Positions 7,593-16,454 of a stretch of 64,000 bases of DNA are shown piece by piece. The stretch is from Streptomyces sp. NBC_01803. Its GTDB lineage: Bacteria > Actinomycetota > Actinomycetes > Streptomycetales > Streptomycetaceae. The stretch lies in assembly GCF_035917415.1 (NCBI RefSeq), contig NZ_CP109073.1, positions 1,302,001 to 1,366,000 of the forward strand, read 5' to 3'. Numbering within the stretch: position 1 is the first letter of the stretch; every line of letters starts with the position of its first letter. The position numbers were made by a program, and so were the translations under genes. Under the pieces are notes generated by a model. The model saw nothing but the letters and a program-made list of their open reading frames with translations. It was not told the origin of the DNA and did not search any database.

Positions 7593-8303
7593 TGAGCTGC
7601 CCCGAGTTTCGTGAAGTCCGGTTTAGCTGGCGCCGGTTGGTGCCAGGGTGGTGGTCGAACGGTAGTAGGTTGCTTCGTGCTCGGCAGGGGGTAGGTTGCC
7701 GATCGCGGAGGGCAGCCGGCGGTGGTTGTACCAGCTGATCCATTCCATACACGCCGTAGTTGGCGGCATGCACCTCCCTGATCTGCTCGGTCAGGACGGC
7801 GTCGCGCTGGGCGCGGGCCGATAGGGGCCGACGCTTGCGGCCGTAGTAGGTGCCCGGGCACAGGTCCAGGACTCTGCACACTGGCTCGACCCCGAAGTCA
7901 TCGAGGAGGTGATCGACCACAGCGACTACTTCGTCTGGGGCTGGCCGAGCTCCGCGGCGAAAAACGCGCCTGGCCGCCTTCAGGATCTCGTTGGCCCGCT
8001 TCAGTTCGGCGTTCTCCTTGCGCAGCCGCTTGAGTTCCTCTCGCTCGGCCGATGACATCTGTTCCGGACGCTTGCCGGCGTCGGCCTCGGCCTGACGCAC
8101 CCAGGTCCGCAGCGCTTCCTTGTGTATGCCCAGGTCCCGAGCAATCTGCGCGATCGGCCGGTCCGACTCCAATGCCAGGCGCACCGCCCGGTCGCGGAGT
8201 TCCTGAGGGTACTTCCGTGGTGCCGCCATCGACGGTCATTCTCCTCCCTGCCAGCCCTGATCATGACTGGCTTGAAGGACTTCACCGAACCCGGGGCAGC
8301 TCA
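7593..8303 (-). mobile_element. IS3-family element with internal deletion
   Basis: Imperfect 27-bp inverted repeats bound the element: left end 7593-7619 and right end 8277-8303, 24 of 27 positions identical (both begin TGAGCTGCCCCG read inward). They enclose a leftward IS3 transposase pair that lacks most of orfB. No convincing target-site duplication is seen. With only 711 bp between its ends it is a non-autonomous derivative. Confidence 0.75.
7627..8229 (-). pseudogene. IS3-family transposase OrfA fused to deleted OrfB
   Basis: OrfA is intact from ATG 8229: helix-turn-helix YPQELRDRAVRLALESDR, PIAQIARDLGIHKEALRTW and leucine-zipper-like coiled coil ELKRLRKENAELKRANEIL. The frame continues into the OrfB start (DFGVEPVCRVLDLCPGTYYG, VHAANYGVYG) and then jumps straight to the OrfB C-terminus, which is read in another frame as WISWYNHRRLPSAIGNLPPA ending at 7627. 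The DDE catalytic core is therefore deleted. Not functional by itself. Confidence 0.75.
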
Positions 8304-8483
8304 TGCCGTCGGCTGAAGCCATCTTGCCGGACGCGCGGCCACCGGTAAGGGTTTGTGCCTCGAGGATGGGGGTCTGGGCGGAAGCTACGGCATCAAGATG
8401 CCCCGTGCCCAGTTGGTTTCTCGAGCCAATGGGGGTGGGGGCGATCGTCGTGGAGGGCTGCGACGATCGGATGCCTCACGTCG

Positions 8484-8830
8484 TCAGGCGATGGCTTGCC
8501 GCCACTGCGCCGACCACGTCTTTGTGGCCTCGGCCTCGTCGTTCCTGCCCAGTTCCCGGAGTGTGTGGATCTGTCCGTCCAGGACTTCCAGGAGTCGCGG
8601 TATGTACTCGGCGGGGTTCCGCTCGGCCGGCTGGGCGAGGAGGGCCACGGCCTCGGCGTATGCCTCCAGGGCTTCGGCGTGCTGTGCCAGTTGCACGTGG
8701 CAGAGGGCGGTCCGGTGGCGTACACGTGAATGCGGCCAGTCAGGTACGGCGATACGTCCCCACCCGGAAGGTGGTCGAACACAGCTCGAAGGGCCGAGGG
8801 CTGCCCGATTCTCCAGGGCGCGGAACACGA
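8484..8830 (-). pseudogene. TPR-protein C-terminal remnant
   Basis: The end of a leftward gene is clear: HVQLAQHAEALEAYAEAVAL then YIPRLLEVLDGQIHTLRELG and a stop at 8484, typical TPR helices. Upstream, homologous sequence (SALRAVFDHLPGGDVSPYL) lies in a different frame, so there is a frameshift near 8725, and the N-terminus is missing. Possibly the tail of an XRE-TPR or similar regulator removed by IS activity. Confidence 0.5.
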
Positions 8831-8930
8831 AGGGCCGCCAAGAGCGCTCACCGGGATCGCTACGCGATGGCACGGCGCCGCACCCTGGATGGCGGCGGGT
8901 TGGCCGCCTTGTGGCGTCTGATGGGTTCCG

Positions 8931-9569
8931 TCAGCCGCAGCAGGAACAGGAGCAGGCGGTCACCCTCACGTCGTCGAGCACCGGGCCCGCGGCGCCCTGG
9001 GTGGTACTGGCGAACGCCAGCGTCGTGGTGGTGCCGGAGGCCACGAAGGTCACCTGCCGCTTCACGTAGCCCATGTTGGTCTTGGTCTTGCCGGTGATGT
9101 CGAACGCGAAGTCCTGGAAGACCTGACCGTCGACGAGGACCTGCCCGGTCTTCACGGTCGGGCCGGAGTCGACGTTGCCGGCCACCGCGTAGGTCACCGT
9201 GTACGTCGTCCCAGGAGTCGTGGTGAAGGTCTGGGCCACCGTTCCCGGCTGGAGGGCGTTGAGGTCGACGGACTGGTTGCCCTCGGCGGCCTGCCAGAAG
9301 CCGCTGTGGATCAGGTCCACGCCCCCGCTGGTGACCAGCCACGGGCCGATGGACTGCCCCGCGCTGAACGTGGCGTACGAGTTGGCCGGCACGGTGGGGT
9401 ACTCGAAGCTCCCGTCGTCGAAGTAGCTGACGAGGATGGACTGCTGGGGCGCGGGGCCCGCCATGCCGGCACTGTCTGCGGACACGGCCAGCGCGGTCCC
9501 GGTCCCGCTCCCGAAGACGAGCACGCCCGCCATGCCGATCGCGGCCAGCACGGTGCGGTTGACCACCAT
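8931..9569 (-). CDS. Secreted DUF642-type protein (choice-of-anchor C family) with Cys-rich tail
   Basis: 212 aa with a Sec signal peptide (hydrophobic residues about 8-28, cleavage likely near ALAVSA). The mature part is a galactose-binding-like beta sandwich of the DUF642/choice-of-anchor C family: DGSFEYPTVPANSYATFSAG, IGPWLVTSGGVDLIHSGFW, NQSVDLNALQPGTVAQTF and VTYAVAGN. The domain is complete. The last residues are CSCSCCG, four cysteines in seven residues, which is unusual and could bind metal or form disulfide links. No sortase or transmembrane anchor follows. Cell-wall or carbohydrate binding is an inference from the family. Confidence 0.75.
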   Translation of the reverse strand: MVVNRTVLAAIGMAGVLVFGSGTGTALAVSADSAGMAGPAPQQSILVSYFDDGSFEYPTVPANSYATFSAGQSIGPWLVTSGGVDLIHSGFWQAAEGNQSVDLNALQPGTVAQTFTTTPGTTYTVTYAVAGNVDSGPTVKTGQVLVDGQVFQDFAFDITGKTKTNMGYVKRQVTFVASGTTTTLAFASTTQGAAGPVLDDVRVTACSCSCCG

Positions 9570-10380
9570 GTTCCCTCCCTGGTGATGGGTTCGTCGCCCT
9601 GATGGGCGCCGTTGACCTCACTCTCAAGCCCGGCATCGGGCAGGGCCACCCCGGGACGGGGGCGCGCCGAGGCGACCGACGGGCGCGTTGATAGCCGCCT
9701 TCCCGGTATCTGGTCCAACTGCTGGTTTTGGCAAAATCCCTGCGATAGGCGAGTGGCTCGTCGGTCTCGTGAGCAACGAGTAAAGGGTGCCCCTTCCCGG
9801 CTGGTCCGTGCTCCGCCGTGATGCCGCAGCCTGATCGAGATACGCAGCCGGAAAGACGTTGGCTATCAGACGGCCCCGCCGCTCGCCGTCCAAGCAGCTG
9901 GCCACGTTCGCGTGTTCGTAGCTTTCGCATGTTCGTAGCTGGGGAGAGAACACCGTCCGCCGACACGCGATGTCATGCCCGGGAGTGGGGCCAGGCTGGG
10001 AGTCCGCTGTGCTCGTCACGCTGGCTTGATCAGTATCCGCTGGCGTCGCCCTCGGATCTCAGCGATGTGTGAGGTCGGCGGCGTACTCGGCTCCGAGGGC
10101 TCCGGCTTCGCGCTGCCACTTGTCGGCGGTGTGCTGATGGAGACCGAGCAGGCGATTCCGCCGCCGCCTCCCGGCGGGCACGAACCTCAACGATTCAGGG
10201 AACGCCGTACCGTACGACGCACCGGCGTTCGTTGCGAGGGGCGTTGAAATTAATTCGGTTACTTTCCCTCGGCAGCGGCGGTGAGACCAGCCCTTATGCT
10301 CAAATGAAATGCGCGGCAGCGGAATCGCGGCGGGCGAGGCATACGCAAGAGACGGCGGACCACGGGGAGTTGATTCAGCC
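9570..10380. other. Intergenic stretch without a convincing gene
   Basis: About 810 bp. Open frames exist on both strands but none has recognisable protein sequence. The part near 9720-9960 is less GC-biased in codon positions than the surrounding genes. It probably holds the promoter of the DUF642 gene and scrambled remnants next to the DUF1259 fragment. Confidence 0.5.
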
Positions 10381-10745
10381 GGTTCCCACCACCCGAGGCG
10401 GACTGGAGTGACGTCGCGATGGTGCTGGGCCGGGCGGGCGAGGTGAATCGTGGACTGATGTACCACGTGGAATTCCCTCGCCGGGATCTTCGCATGGTCT
10501 CCTACGGCATCACCATTACCCCACCGTTGGCCCTGAGTTCGAATGTGCCGTTCGTCCGTTACGCGGACGGCAGCACCATGGTGATGGGCGGTCTGGCCGT
10601 GACCGAGAGGGAATCGCAGCGGGTGGCCGACGCGCTGTACGCGCACGGGATCGGGCAGACAGCGATCCACAAGCATCTCCTCGCCCACGAGGCCCGCGAC
10701 CAGCTCTGGCGCGAAAGCGAGGACATGGCCGGCATCCAGGTCTGA
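10381..10745 (+). pseudogene. DUF1259 domain fragment
   Basis: The frame reads EADWSDVAMVLGRAGEV, MYHVEFPRRDLRM, ITITPPLALSSNVPFVRYAD and GIGQTAIHKHLLAHE, the pattern of DUF1259 proteins (YHVSFPR, then GIxxTALHNHML). Complete proteins carry an N-terminal signal and usually two such domains ending in a PRxxxxH motif. Here the N-terminal part is missing and the sequence degenerates after HLLAHE into ARDQLWRESEDMAGIQV. It is best viewed as a truncated gene abutting an IS701 fragment. Confidence 0.55.
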
Positions 10746-10835
10746 TCGGCCGGAGTCCGGGTAAACGCTGCGGCACTCCCCGACCGTGGCTCAACGCCGG
10801 TCTGTCGCACGGGAGTCCGGGGTGGCCGCCGGTGA

Positions 10836-11088
10836 CCAGCCGGGCGTCGGCTGCTCGCGGCAGTGGCACCCCGGCCAGAGCCCGCCGCAGCCGCGCGACG
10901 TCGAGACCGCCCCGGTTGAGGCCGGCGTAGAGGGCACCGTGTCCGCGGCGGTGCTCCGCTGCCAGGGCCAGGTCGACCAGCGACCGCACCGGCCCGTCGG
11001 TGCACAGTGCGGCGTCGGCCAGCTCGAACAGCGCGTCGGCGCGGGCGGTCAGGCAATTGTAGAAGTCGGTCCGGAACCGGGACAGCAC
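10836..11088 (-). pseudogene. IS701-like transposase, N-terminal fragment
   Basis: Leftward fragment starting LSRFRTDFYNCLTARADALF and continuing SLVDLALAAEHRRGHGALYA and RLRRALAGVPLPRAAD, the characteristic beginning of actinobacterial IS701-type transposases. Homology fades at about residue 84, before the first catalytic Asp region. The remaining transposase is absent, so it cannot move. Confidence 0.65.
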
Positions 11089-11234
11089 GGGTCGGGGACT
11101 CGACGCGGACAGCGTCTTGCAGCGGATTCATCCTTGCGGCCTTGGAATGATCAACAGCGTCTCGACAACGCACAATGATCACACCAAGACCGCACCGCTG
11201 TCGCACCGGTTTTCAGCAGCCGGCTTGCGCCCAG

Positions 11235-11570
11235 CTAGCCACGTTGGACGGGGCGTTGAGAGTCCAAGCTGCCGTTCTGGCCGGTGGCGGGATGAGTAGC
11301 GCCTCCGTACCAGAGCTGGGTGTTTCCGCCGTAGCAGTCGTACTGGACCACAGGCGTGCTATTGCTGTGACTCCACTGCGCGTCCGCGCAATTGCCGCTG
11401 TCGATGTTGATGAGAAGGCCACCGGTCGCTCCCGCAGCGGGGGCACCGGGCCTGGGCGCGGCCGAGGTGCCGGCATCCGCCGCCGAAACGGGGGAGAGCA
11501 GTACCGTGCCGAGGGACAGAGCCGCTGCGGCCAGCGCGAGGGCCGTGCCGGTCATGGTCGGGATACGCAT
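11235..11570 (-). CDS. Secreted protein with partial ricin-type lectin-like segment
   Basis: 111 aa from the ATG at 11570. The N-terminus is a Sec signal peptide (hydrophobic residues about 6-26, cleavage after SPVSAADA). The mature part contains LLINIDSGNCADAQWSHSN and VVQYDCYGGNTQLW, which resembles one beta-trefoil repeat of ricin-B lectins (INxxSGxCxD ... VxQxxCxGGxxQxW). A full trefoil needs three repeats, so the protein is either a one-repeat secreted peptide or truncated; the last 20 residues (GSLDSQRPVQRG) look like readthrough past a truncation. Confidence 0.5.
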   Translation of the reverse strand: MRIPTMTGTALALAAAALSLGTVLLSPVSAADAGTSAAPRPGAPAAGATGGLLINIDSGNCADAQWSHSNSTPVVQYDCYGGNTQLWYGGATHPATGQNGSLDSQRPVQRG

Positions 11571-11603
11571 GCGTTGCAGCCTTCCGCCGTGGGGACGCCG
11601 CAA

Positions 11604-11930
11604 TGACCGTGATTGACGCGGCGACTGACCGCCGAACGTCAGCAGTTCTTTCTCAGATCCTCAGGATCCAGTGTCTCGTGTGTGCAACATCAGGGGTCAG
11701 GGCCTTCCATCGCATGGCCGCACTACACCGTCCTGCCGGCTGACCGGCAAACCCTGACGGCCTACGACCGGAAAGACCCTGGAGAACCAGACCACCGCGC
11801 TGGTCTCCGCCCTGCCCGAACACCGAAAATCGCGTCGGCCGCCCGACAACAGTTCCCCCTCAACGACTCCTCATCGCCCCAACCAAGACAGCGAGGTCAG
11901 ATCGCTGATGAGACGTCTGGCCGACCACGC
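11604..11930. other. Intergenic stretch, no gene seen
   Basis: About 330 bp between the secreted lectin-like gene and the MerR gene. I find no convincing coding sequence, RNA gene or strong hairpin. It may hold the lectin-like gene promoter and decayed sequence. Confidence 0.4.
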
Positions 11931-12308
11931 CTACGGGTGCGTGTCCGTGATCGCGATGACCTCGTCGAGGTGGTCCAGGGCGGCCTGCAGGTCGTCGATC
12001 TTGGCCTGGATGCGCTCGCGCTCGGCTCGCAGCATGGCTCGTTGCTCGGCGTCGGTGTGCCCGGAGTCCCAGCACGGCAGGAGTTCGGTGATCCTTCGGC
12101 TGGTGAGGCCGGCGGCGAACATCTGCTGGAAGAAGCGGACCAGGGGGATGGCGTCCTGCCGGTACAGGCGCTGGCCGGACGGGCTGCGCTCCGCGATGAG
12201 CAGCCCTTGCTGCTCGTAGTAGCGCACGGCGCGCACTGAGACGCCGGCACCTCGTGCCACCTCGCCGATGCGGATCAACCGCTCGGCTGCGGCCACTGTG
12301 ACAGTCAT
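11931..12308 (-). CDS. MerR-family transcriptional regulator
   Basis: 125 aa from ATG 12308. The winged helix-turn-helix is at the N-terminus (LIRIGEVARGAGVSVRAVRY, then YEQQGLL and QRLYRQDAI), followed by the dimerisation coiled coil (RAERERIQAKIDDLQAALDH). There are two cysteine-free C-terminal residues only, so no metal-binding loop; it is of the small-molecule or redox-independent MerR type. It is divergent from the SDR gene and a textbook MerR operator lies between them, so it very probably activates that gene. Confidence 0.88.
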   Translation of the reverse strand: MTVTVAAAERLIRIGEVARGAGVSVRAVRYYEQQGLLIAERSPSGQRLYRQDAIPLVRFFQQMFAAGLTSRRITELLPCWDSGHTDAEQRAMLRAERERIQAKIDDLQAALDHLDEVIAITDTHP

Positions 12309-12345
12309 GGTGATTCCTCCCACCCCTGGCTCTGACGACCAGCAC

Positions 12346-12376
12346 TTGCCTCTGACGCCAGCGTCAGGTTTTAGCG
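12346..12376 (+). promoter_or_regulatory. MerR-type operator/promoter for the SDR gene
   Basis: A -35 hexamer TTGCCT (12346-12351) and a -10 TTAGCG (12371-12376) are separated by 19 bp. The spacer holds the perfect dyad CTGACGCCAGCGTCAG (12352-12367). Elongated spacers with a central dyad are the hallmark of MerR-activated promoters. The SDR start codon is 9 bases further on, so the transcript would be leaderless or nearly so. Confidence 0.7.
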
Positions 12377-12384
12377 TACCGGCC

Positions 12385-13113
12385 ATGGATATCAACAACT
12401 CCGTCGCCCTTGTCACCGGAGCCAACCGCGGCCTGGGCCGCGCCTTCGCCCAGCGCCTGCTCGAACGGGGCGCCCGCACGGTCTACGCGACGGCCCGCCG
12501 ACCGGAGACCGTGGACCTGCCCGGAGTCGAGGTGCTGCCCCTCGACATCGCCGATCCCGCATCCGTGAGGGCCGCCGCCGAGGCCGCCCCGGACGTCTCG
12601 CTGCTCATCAACAACGCGGGAATCAGTACGGGGACCGACCTGGTGACCGGTTCGCTGGACGCGGTGCGGCACGAGCTGGAGACCAACATGTTCGGCCACC
12701 TGGGAATGATCCGGGAGTTCGCGCCGGCGCTCGCCAGGAACGGCGGGGGCGCGATCGTCAACGTTCTCTCCGCCATGTCGTGGTTCGGGGGCAAGGGCGC
12801 CAATGCCTACCACCTGACCAAGGCCGCCGCCTGGGCCATGACCAACGGCGTCCGCCTGGAGCTCGCCGAGCAGGGCACGCTCGTCACAGCGGTACACCTC
12901 GGCCTGGCCGACACCGACATGGCGGCGGGCTGGCCCGTGGACAAGATCGCTCCGTCGGACCTGGCCGACGCGGCGCTCGACGGTGTTGAGGCGGGCTCCG
13001 CCGAGGTCCTCGCCGACCAGTGGAGTCGGGACGTCAAGTCCCGTCTGCCGCTGACGCCGGAAGAGTTCAACGCCGCAATGGACCGCGCCCTGGCGGCGCT
13101 GATGGCGGCCTGA
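12385..13113 (+). CDS. Short-chain dehydrogenase/reductase
   Basis: 242-aa classical SDR, cytoplasmic, NAD(P)-dependent oxidoreductase. Cofactor motif TGANRGLG at residues 11-18, LPLDIAD with the acidic residue, NNAG at about 75-78, and catalytic Ser132, Tyr142 and Lys146 (YHLTK). The Arg15 after the glycine-rich loop suggests NADPH preference. C-terminal part varies and gives no substrate clue. ATG at 12385 follows the MerR-type promoter closely. MerR-SDR pairs often respond to aldehydes or quinones. Confidence 0.9.
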   Translation: MDINNSVALVTGANRGLGRAFAQRLLERGARTVYATARRPETVDLPGVEVLPLDIADPASVRAAAEAAPDVSLLINNAGISTGTDLVTGSLDAVRHELETNMFGHLGMIREFAPALARNGGGAIVNVLSAMSWFGGKGANAYHLTKAAAWAMTNGVRLELAEQGTLVTAVHLGLADTDMAAGWPVDKIAPSDLADAALDGVEAGSAEVLADQWSRDVKSRLPLTPEEFNAAMDRALAALMAA

Positions 13114-13210
13114 GGGGCCCCTCGGGCCGCACGGACTTCGGTCGGCTGCTTCTCCATCGGCCTCTCGAACTCCTCTACTTGAGGTTGAACTCGTGGTGTC
13201 GTGTCGCTGA

Positions 13211-14230
13211 TCAGGCGGGTCCGATGGTCAGGCCGGTCTCGGCGAGGCAGCCGTCTATGAGGTGACTGCGGTACTGGATGAGGCGTAAGCCGCGTCGGAT
13301 GCGCTGGTCGAGGTGTTCGGGGGTACTGAAGGCGACGTTGGTGAGCCATCCGCGTCGCAGGAGAGACCAGATGCCTTCGACGGGGTCGAGGTCGGGTGCG
13401 TAGGGCGGCAGGTAGTAGATGGTCAGCCACTCCCGGGCTGCCGCCCACTGCCGCAGGTCGGCGGCTTTGTGGACGTTGAGGTTGTCCCAGACCAGGACGA
13501 TCGGGCCGCCGAGCTGCTGGTGGGCGGCGATCAGCAGGTCCCGGTAGTCGCGCCAGGAGAAGCTTTGCGCCCGTCGCGTCGGCCGTCGTCTCTGCGTGGC
13601 CGGTAGATCAGCCTTGAGCGGTGGCCGGGTTTGTAGCAGGTCAGTGCGGCAAGGGATATCCGTCTGCGGGAACGGCCTCGCACCCGCACCACCGGTGTCC
13701 GGCCGCGCTGGGACCAGGTCCTCGCCTGCGGCGGCGTCATGGAGAATCCGGCTTCGTCCTCGAAGACGAGCCAGGCTCCACGAGCCGCCGCGAGTCTTCC
13801 GCGCAGTGCCACACCTCCTTGACCCACCCGGCGACCGCGTCATCGTCCCGCTCGACAGCGCGTCGGGTTGGAACCTGGCAGGACCAGCCGTTGCGGACCA
13901 GGAGTTTCCGCACGCCCTGGATCGTGTACGTCAGGTGGAAGCGCCGGCCGATCACCGTTGTGACCCGCGCCGGCGTCCACCGCTGATCCTCCCAGCCATG
14001 CGCGGCCGGACCCTTGGCCAGCTCCGCTTCCAGCTGCGCGAACTCCTTTTCGCTCAGCCTCGGAAACGATGCCGGCCCCTGTGACCGCAGAGCACGTGGA
14101 CCGCCCTCGTTCCACGTCCGCCGCCACCGCTGCACCGAACGGACGCTCACCCCTCCCCCGGCTGACCAGCAACTTCGACCGTCCCGACAACCCGCACCAC
14201 CACTCCGGGAAAGTGGAGGAGCTGATCGAA
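13211..14230 (-). pseudogene. IS630-family transposase, broken by frameshifts
   Basis: Three frames are needed to follow the protein. N-terminal part: SVRSVQRWRRTWNEGGPRAL and WTPARVTTVIGRRFHLTYT with IQGVRKLLVRNGW (helix-turn-helix region). Middle, another frame: RGAWLVFEDEAGFSMTPPQA with the first catalytic Asp. C-terminal part: GPIVLVWDNLNVHKAADL and YYLPPYAPDLDPVEGIWSLL with the remaining Asp and Glu. Catalytic residues survive individually but at least two indels (about 13560 and 13830) disrupt the reading frame. Confidence 0.75.
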
Positions 14231-14340
14231 CCGGTCGCCGCCGCAGCCCGCCCGCGCAAGGTCTCAGCGGGTGGCGAGGTAGCCGAGCGTGGGGTGCGCT
14301 CGTTCCGTCCTCGGCCAACCCGGATTCAACCTGAGCCGAA

Positions 14341-14865
14341 GTGAGCGCAGACCCCGTGGGCGGTCCGGCGCGGTTTCTGGTCCAGCCGCGGGCCGTCATC
14401 ATCGACGTCGTCGCCGCCATGGAGCCAGCTCTCGCGCCGGAGGTGGTGGAAGCGGTGGTCGACCGCGTGGCCGATACCCGGGCCAAGCAGCGGCGGCTGG
14501 CCCAGGCTCTGGAGGAAGATCCGGAGCTGTTGATCTCCGGCCGCCCGGCGGGGCCGCGGCTGGTCGAGCTGCTGATCCGCGGCCTGTTGCCGCAGGGCGC
14601 ATCGCGGCTGGTCCTGCCGCGATGCGCCGACTGCGGCCGACCGAACGACTTGAAGCGGACCGACGGCGACCGGCGGTTGTGTGCGGCCTGCGGCAGGACG
14701 CTGAAGACCGTAGCCAGGGACGAGCAGGGACGTCCCCGGTGCTATCGGCACCGGCCCGTGGATGACGGCACCGCCGCCATCCAGGCCGTTGTCGAGCGCC
14801 TGGACACCGGCCTGGCGGGTGAGGAGATCCGCAGCCTGATCCAGCGGTCGCTAGGGCCCGTGTGA
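14341..14865 (+). CDS. Zinc-ribbon protein, possibly fragment of a recombinase
   Basis: 174 aa. The N-terminal 85 residues are helical (IIDVVAAMEPALAPEVVEAV, RVADTRAKQRRLAQALEEDP). A four-cysteine zinc ribbon follows: LPRCADCGRPNDLKRTDGD then RRLCAACGRTLKTVA, and a further basic CYRHRP element. The C-terminal 35 residues (VVERLDTGLAGEEIRSLIQR) look like the start of another domain that stops abruptly at 14865. I suspect the N-terminal piece of a larger plasmid or phage-type recombinase, because long Streptomyces integrases carry such ribbons, but cannot confirm it. Confidence 0.45.
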   Translation: MSADPVGGPARFLVQPRAVIIDVVAAMEPALAPEVVEAVVDRVADTRAKQRRLAQALEEDPELLISGRPAGPRLVELLIRGLLPQGASRLVLPRCADCGRPNDLKRTDGDRRLCAACGRTLKTVARDEQGRPRCYRHRPVDDGTAAIQAVVERLDTGLAGEEIRSLIQRSLGPV

Positions 14866-15006
14866 TGTCGTGATCAATCGGCTGCTCGCACGAGGCACCG
14901 GCCACGCCGGCTGCACGCGGGCCTGGCAGCAGCGCAGCAGTGGCAGTGGATATGCGCGGGCGCGGTAGTTCGTCTCGATCCGGCCGGGTGTGCTTCGCCG
15001 CGCCGC

Positions 15007-15669
15007 TCAGAGGCGGCAGCTGATCTCCATGCCGTCCTCGACGGGGAACGTCACGCTCTGGTATCCGTTCGCCGGGTCGCGTACGTAGTCGAGGTACGGC
15101 CGCAGACTGCTCAGGCCGACGTCGTCGGCCACGACGAGTGTGCCGGGCCGCAGACGCGGCTCGAGAAGCCGCAGGACGGGCAGGCACAGCTCTTTCCAGC
15201 CGTCCAGCAGGACGAAGTCCGCGGGGTCGTCGAGGCCGCGGAGGGTGTCGCGGGCGTCTCCCTCCAGCATGGTGATCAGGTCGTCCAGGCCGGTCTCGGT
15301 GAAGGTCCGGCGGGTTGCGGCGATCTTGTCCTTGCTGAGTTCCGTGGTGATGACGCGTCCGGTGCCGTTGTCCCGTACGGCCGCGGCCAGGTACAGCGTG
15401 GAGATCCCGAAGGACATGCCGAACTCGACGACCGTGGCCGGGCGGACGGCCCGGACCAGGTTGTACAGCAGTTCCCCGCCTCTGGCGGAGATCGGCATGT
15501 AGACCTCCGCCACGGCGTCGGCCTGCTCCTGGGGTGTCAGCGGCGCGAACCCGCCGGGCAGCTGCGCGCTGACGCGCGCGGCAGTGACTTCGTCCTGCTC
15601 GGCTCGCTCGAACATCCGGCCGAGGGCTGCCTCGATGCGGGGGTCGGCAAGCGTGTGGGTGTGTGTCAT
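15007..15669 (-). CDS. O-methyltransferase (class I SAM-dependent)
   Basis: 220 aa, size and layout of the small CCoAOMT-like O-methyltransferases. SAM motif I VVEFGMSFGISTLYLAAAV at about residues 80-98, acidic motif ITTELSKDKIAATRRTF, GDARDTLRGLDDPADFVLLDG for metal/SAM binding, and PGTLVVADDVGL. Substrates of the family are catechols and related phenols. Start ATG 15669. Divergent from a TetR gene across a 66-bp gap that holds a perfect palindrome, so it is the probable target of that repressor. Confidence 0.85.
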   Translation of the reverse strand: MTHTHTLADPRIEAALGRMFERAEQDEVTAARVSAQLPGGFAPLTPQEQADAVAEVYMPISARGGELLYNLVRAVRPATVVEFGMSFGISTLYLAAAVRDNGTGRVITTELSKDKIAATRRTFTETGLDDLITMLEGDARDTLRGLDDPADFVLLDGWKELCLPVLRLLEPRLRPGTLVVADDVGLSSLRPYLDYVRDPANGYQSVTFPVEDGMEISCRL

Positions 15670-15681
15670 GGGAGCTAGAGT

Positions 15682-15697
15682 AGACGCAACGTTGCGT
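15682..15697. promoter_or_regulatory. Palindromic TetR operator
   Basis: Perfect 16-bp palindrome GACGCAACGTTGCGTC in the middle of the 66-bp gap between the O-methyltransferase and TetR genes. Size, symmetry and position match a TetR-dimer site controlling both directions. Confidence 0.7.
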
Positions 15698-15735
15698 CAT
15701 TTCTAGGGGCGATACTCTGACCGACGGGAGGCGAA

Positions 15736-16386
15736 ATGGCACCTGCGACAAACGCCGCCGAGGCGAGCAGCACCGGCGGATCGGGGCGGCGTCACCACGG
15801 CAACCGGCACGGACGCAGCGAACAGGCCCGGCTGGCAGTACTGCAGGTGGCCGACGGCCTGCTCGTCGAGAAGGGTTTCGCGGGCGTCACGATGGAGGGC
15901 ATCGCCGCACGGGCCGGTGTGGCCAAGCAGACCATTTACCGCTGGTGGAAGAGTAAGACCGACGTCCTGATGGACGCCTTCCTCCAGGACGCGACCGAGG
16001 ACCTTACGGCTCCCGATTCCGGCGACATCGCCCTCGACCTGCGCGACTATCTGCGCCGACTGGCGTGGTTCCTCAGTGAGTCCGACCCCGGCGCCGTCTT
16101 CAAGGCGCTGATCGCCCAGGCGCAGCACGATCCGGTGTTCGCCCAGGACTTCCGGTCCCGATACCTCGACGGGCAACGCCGCCGCGACCGCCTGCCGTTG
16201 GAGCGGGCCGTGGACAGGGGCCAACTGCCTGCGGACCTCGACATGGCGGCCGAGACGGACCAGCTCGTAGGCCCTCTCTACTACCGCGTGCTGGTGACCG
16301 ACGAACCGATCAGCCACGAATTCACCGACGGGCTCGTCGACGCGTTCCTCCGACGGCACAAGTTGACGACGCGGACGAAGTCCTGA
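15736..16386 (+). CDS. TetR-family repressor (of the O-methyltransferase gene)
   Basis: 216 aa from ATG 15736, preceded by GGGAGG. The first 25 residues are a basic His/Arg-rich tail, then the TetR DNA-binding domain (AVLQVADGLLVEKGFAGVTM, IAARAGVAKQTIYRWWKSK). The C-terminal domain fits the TetR_C family with acyl-binding-like helices (DYLRRLAWFLSESDPGAVFK). Divergent from 15007-15669 and flanking the palindrome at 15682, so autoregulation together with control of the methyltransferase is likely. Confidence 0.85.
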   Translation: MAPATNAAEASSTGGSGRRHHGNRHGRSEQARLAVLQVADGLLVEKGFAGVTMEGIAARAGVAKQTIYRWWKSKTDVLMDAFLQDATEDLTAPDSGDIALDLRDYLRRLAWFLSESDPGAVFKALIAQAQHDPVFAQDFRSRYLDGQRRRDRLPLERAVDRGQLPADLDMAAETDQLVGPLYYRVLVTDEPISHEFTDGLVDAFLRRHKLTTRTKS

Positions 16387-16454
16387 CCGATCAGCAGACC
16401 CAGGGACTGTTAGGCCGTGTATCGAAATTGCAGCCCGGGCGTGAGGAAGAGCGG

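Noticed and set aside
10059..10688. 209-codon leftward frame opposite the DUF1259 fragment
   Set aside because: No recognisable domain and antisense to a clear DUF1259 segment.
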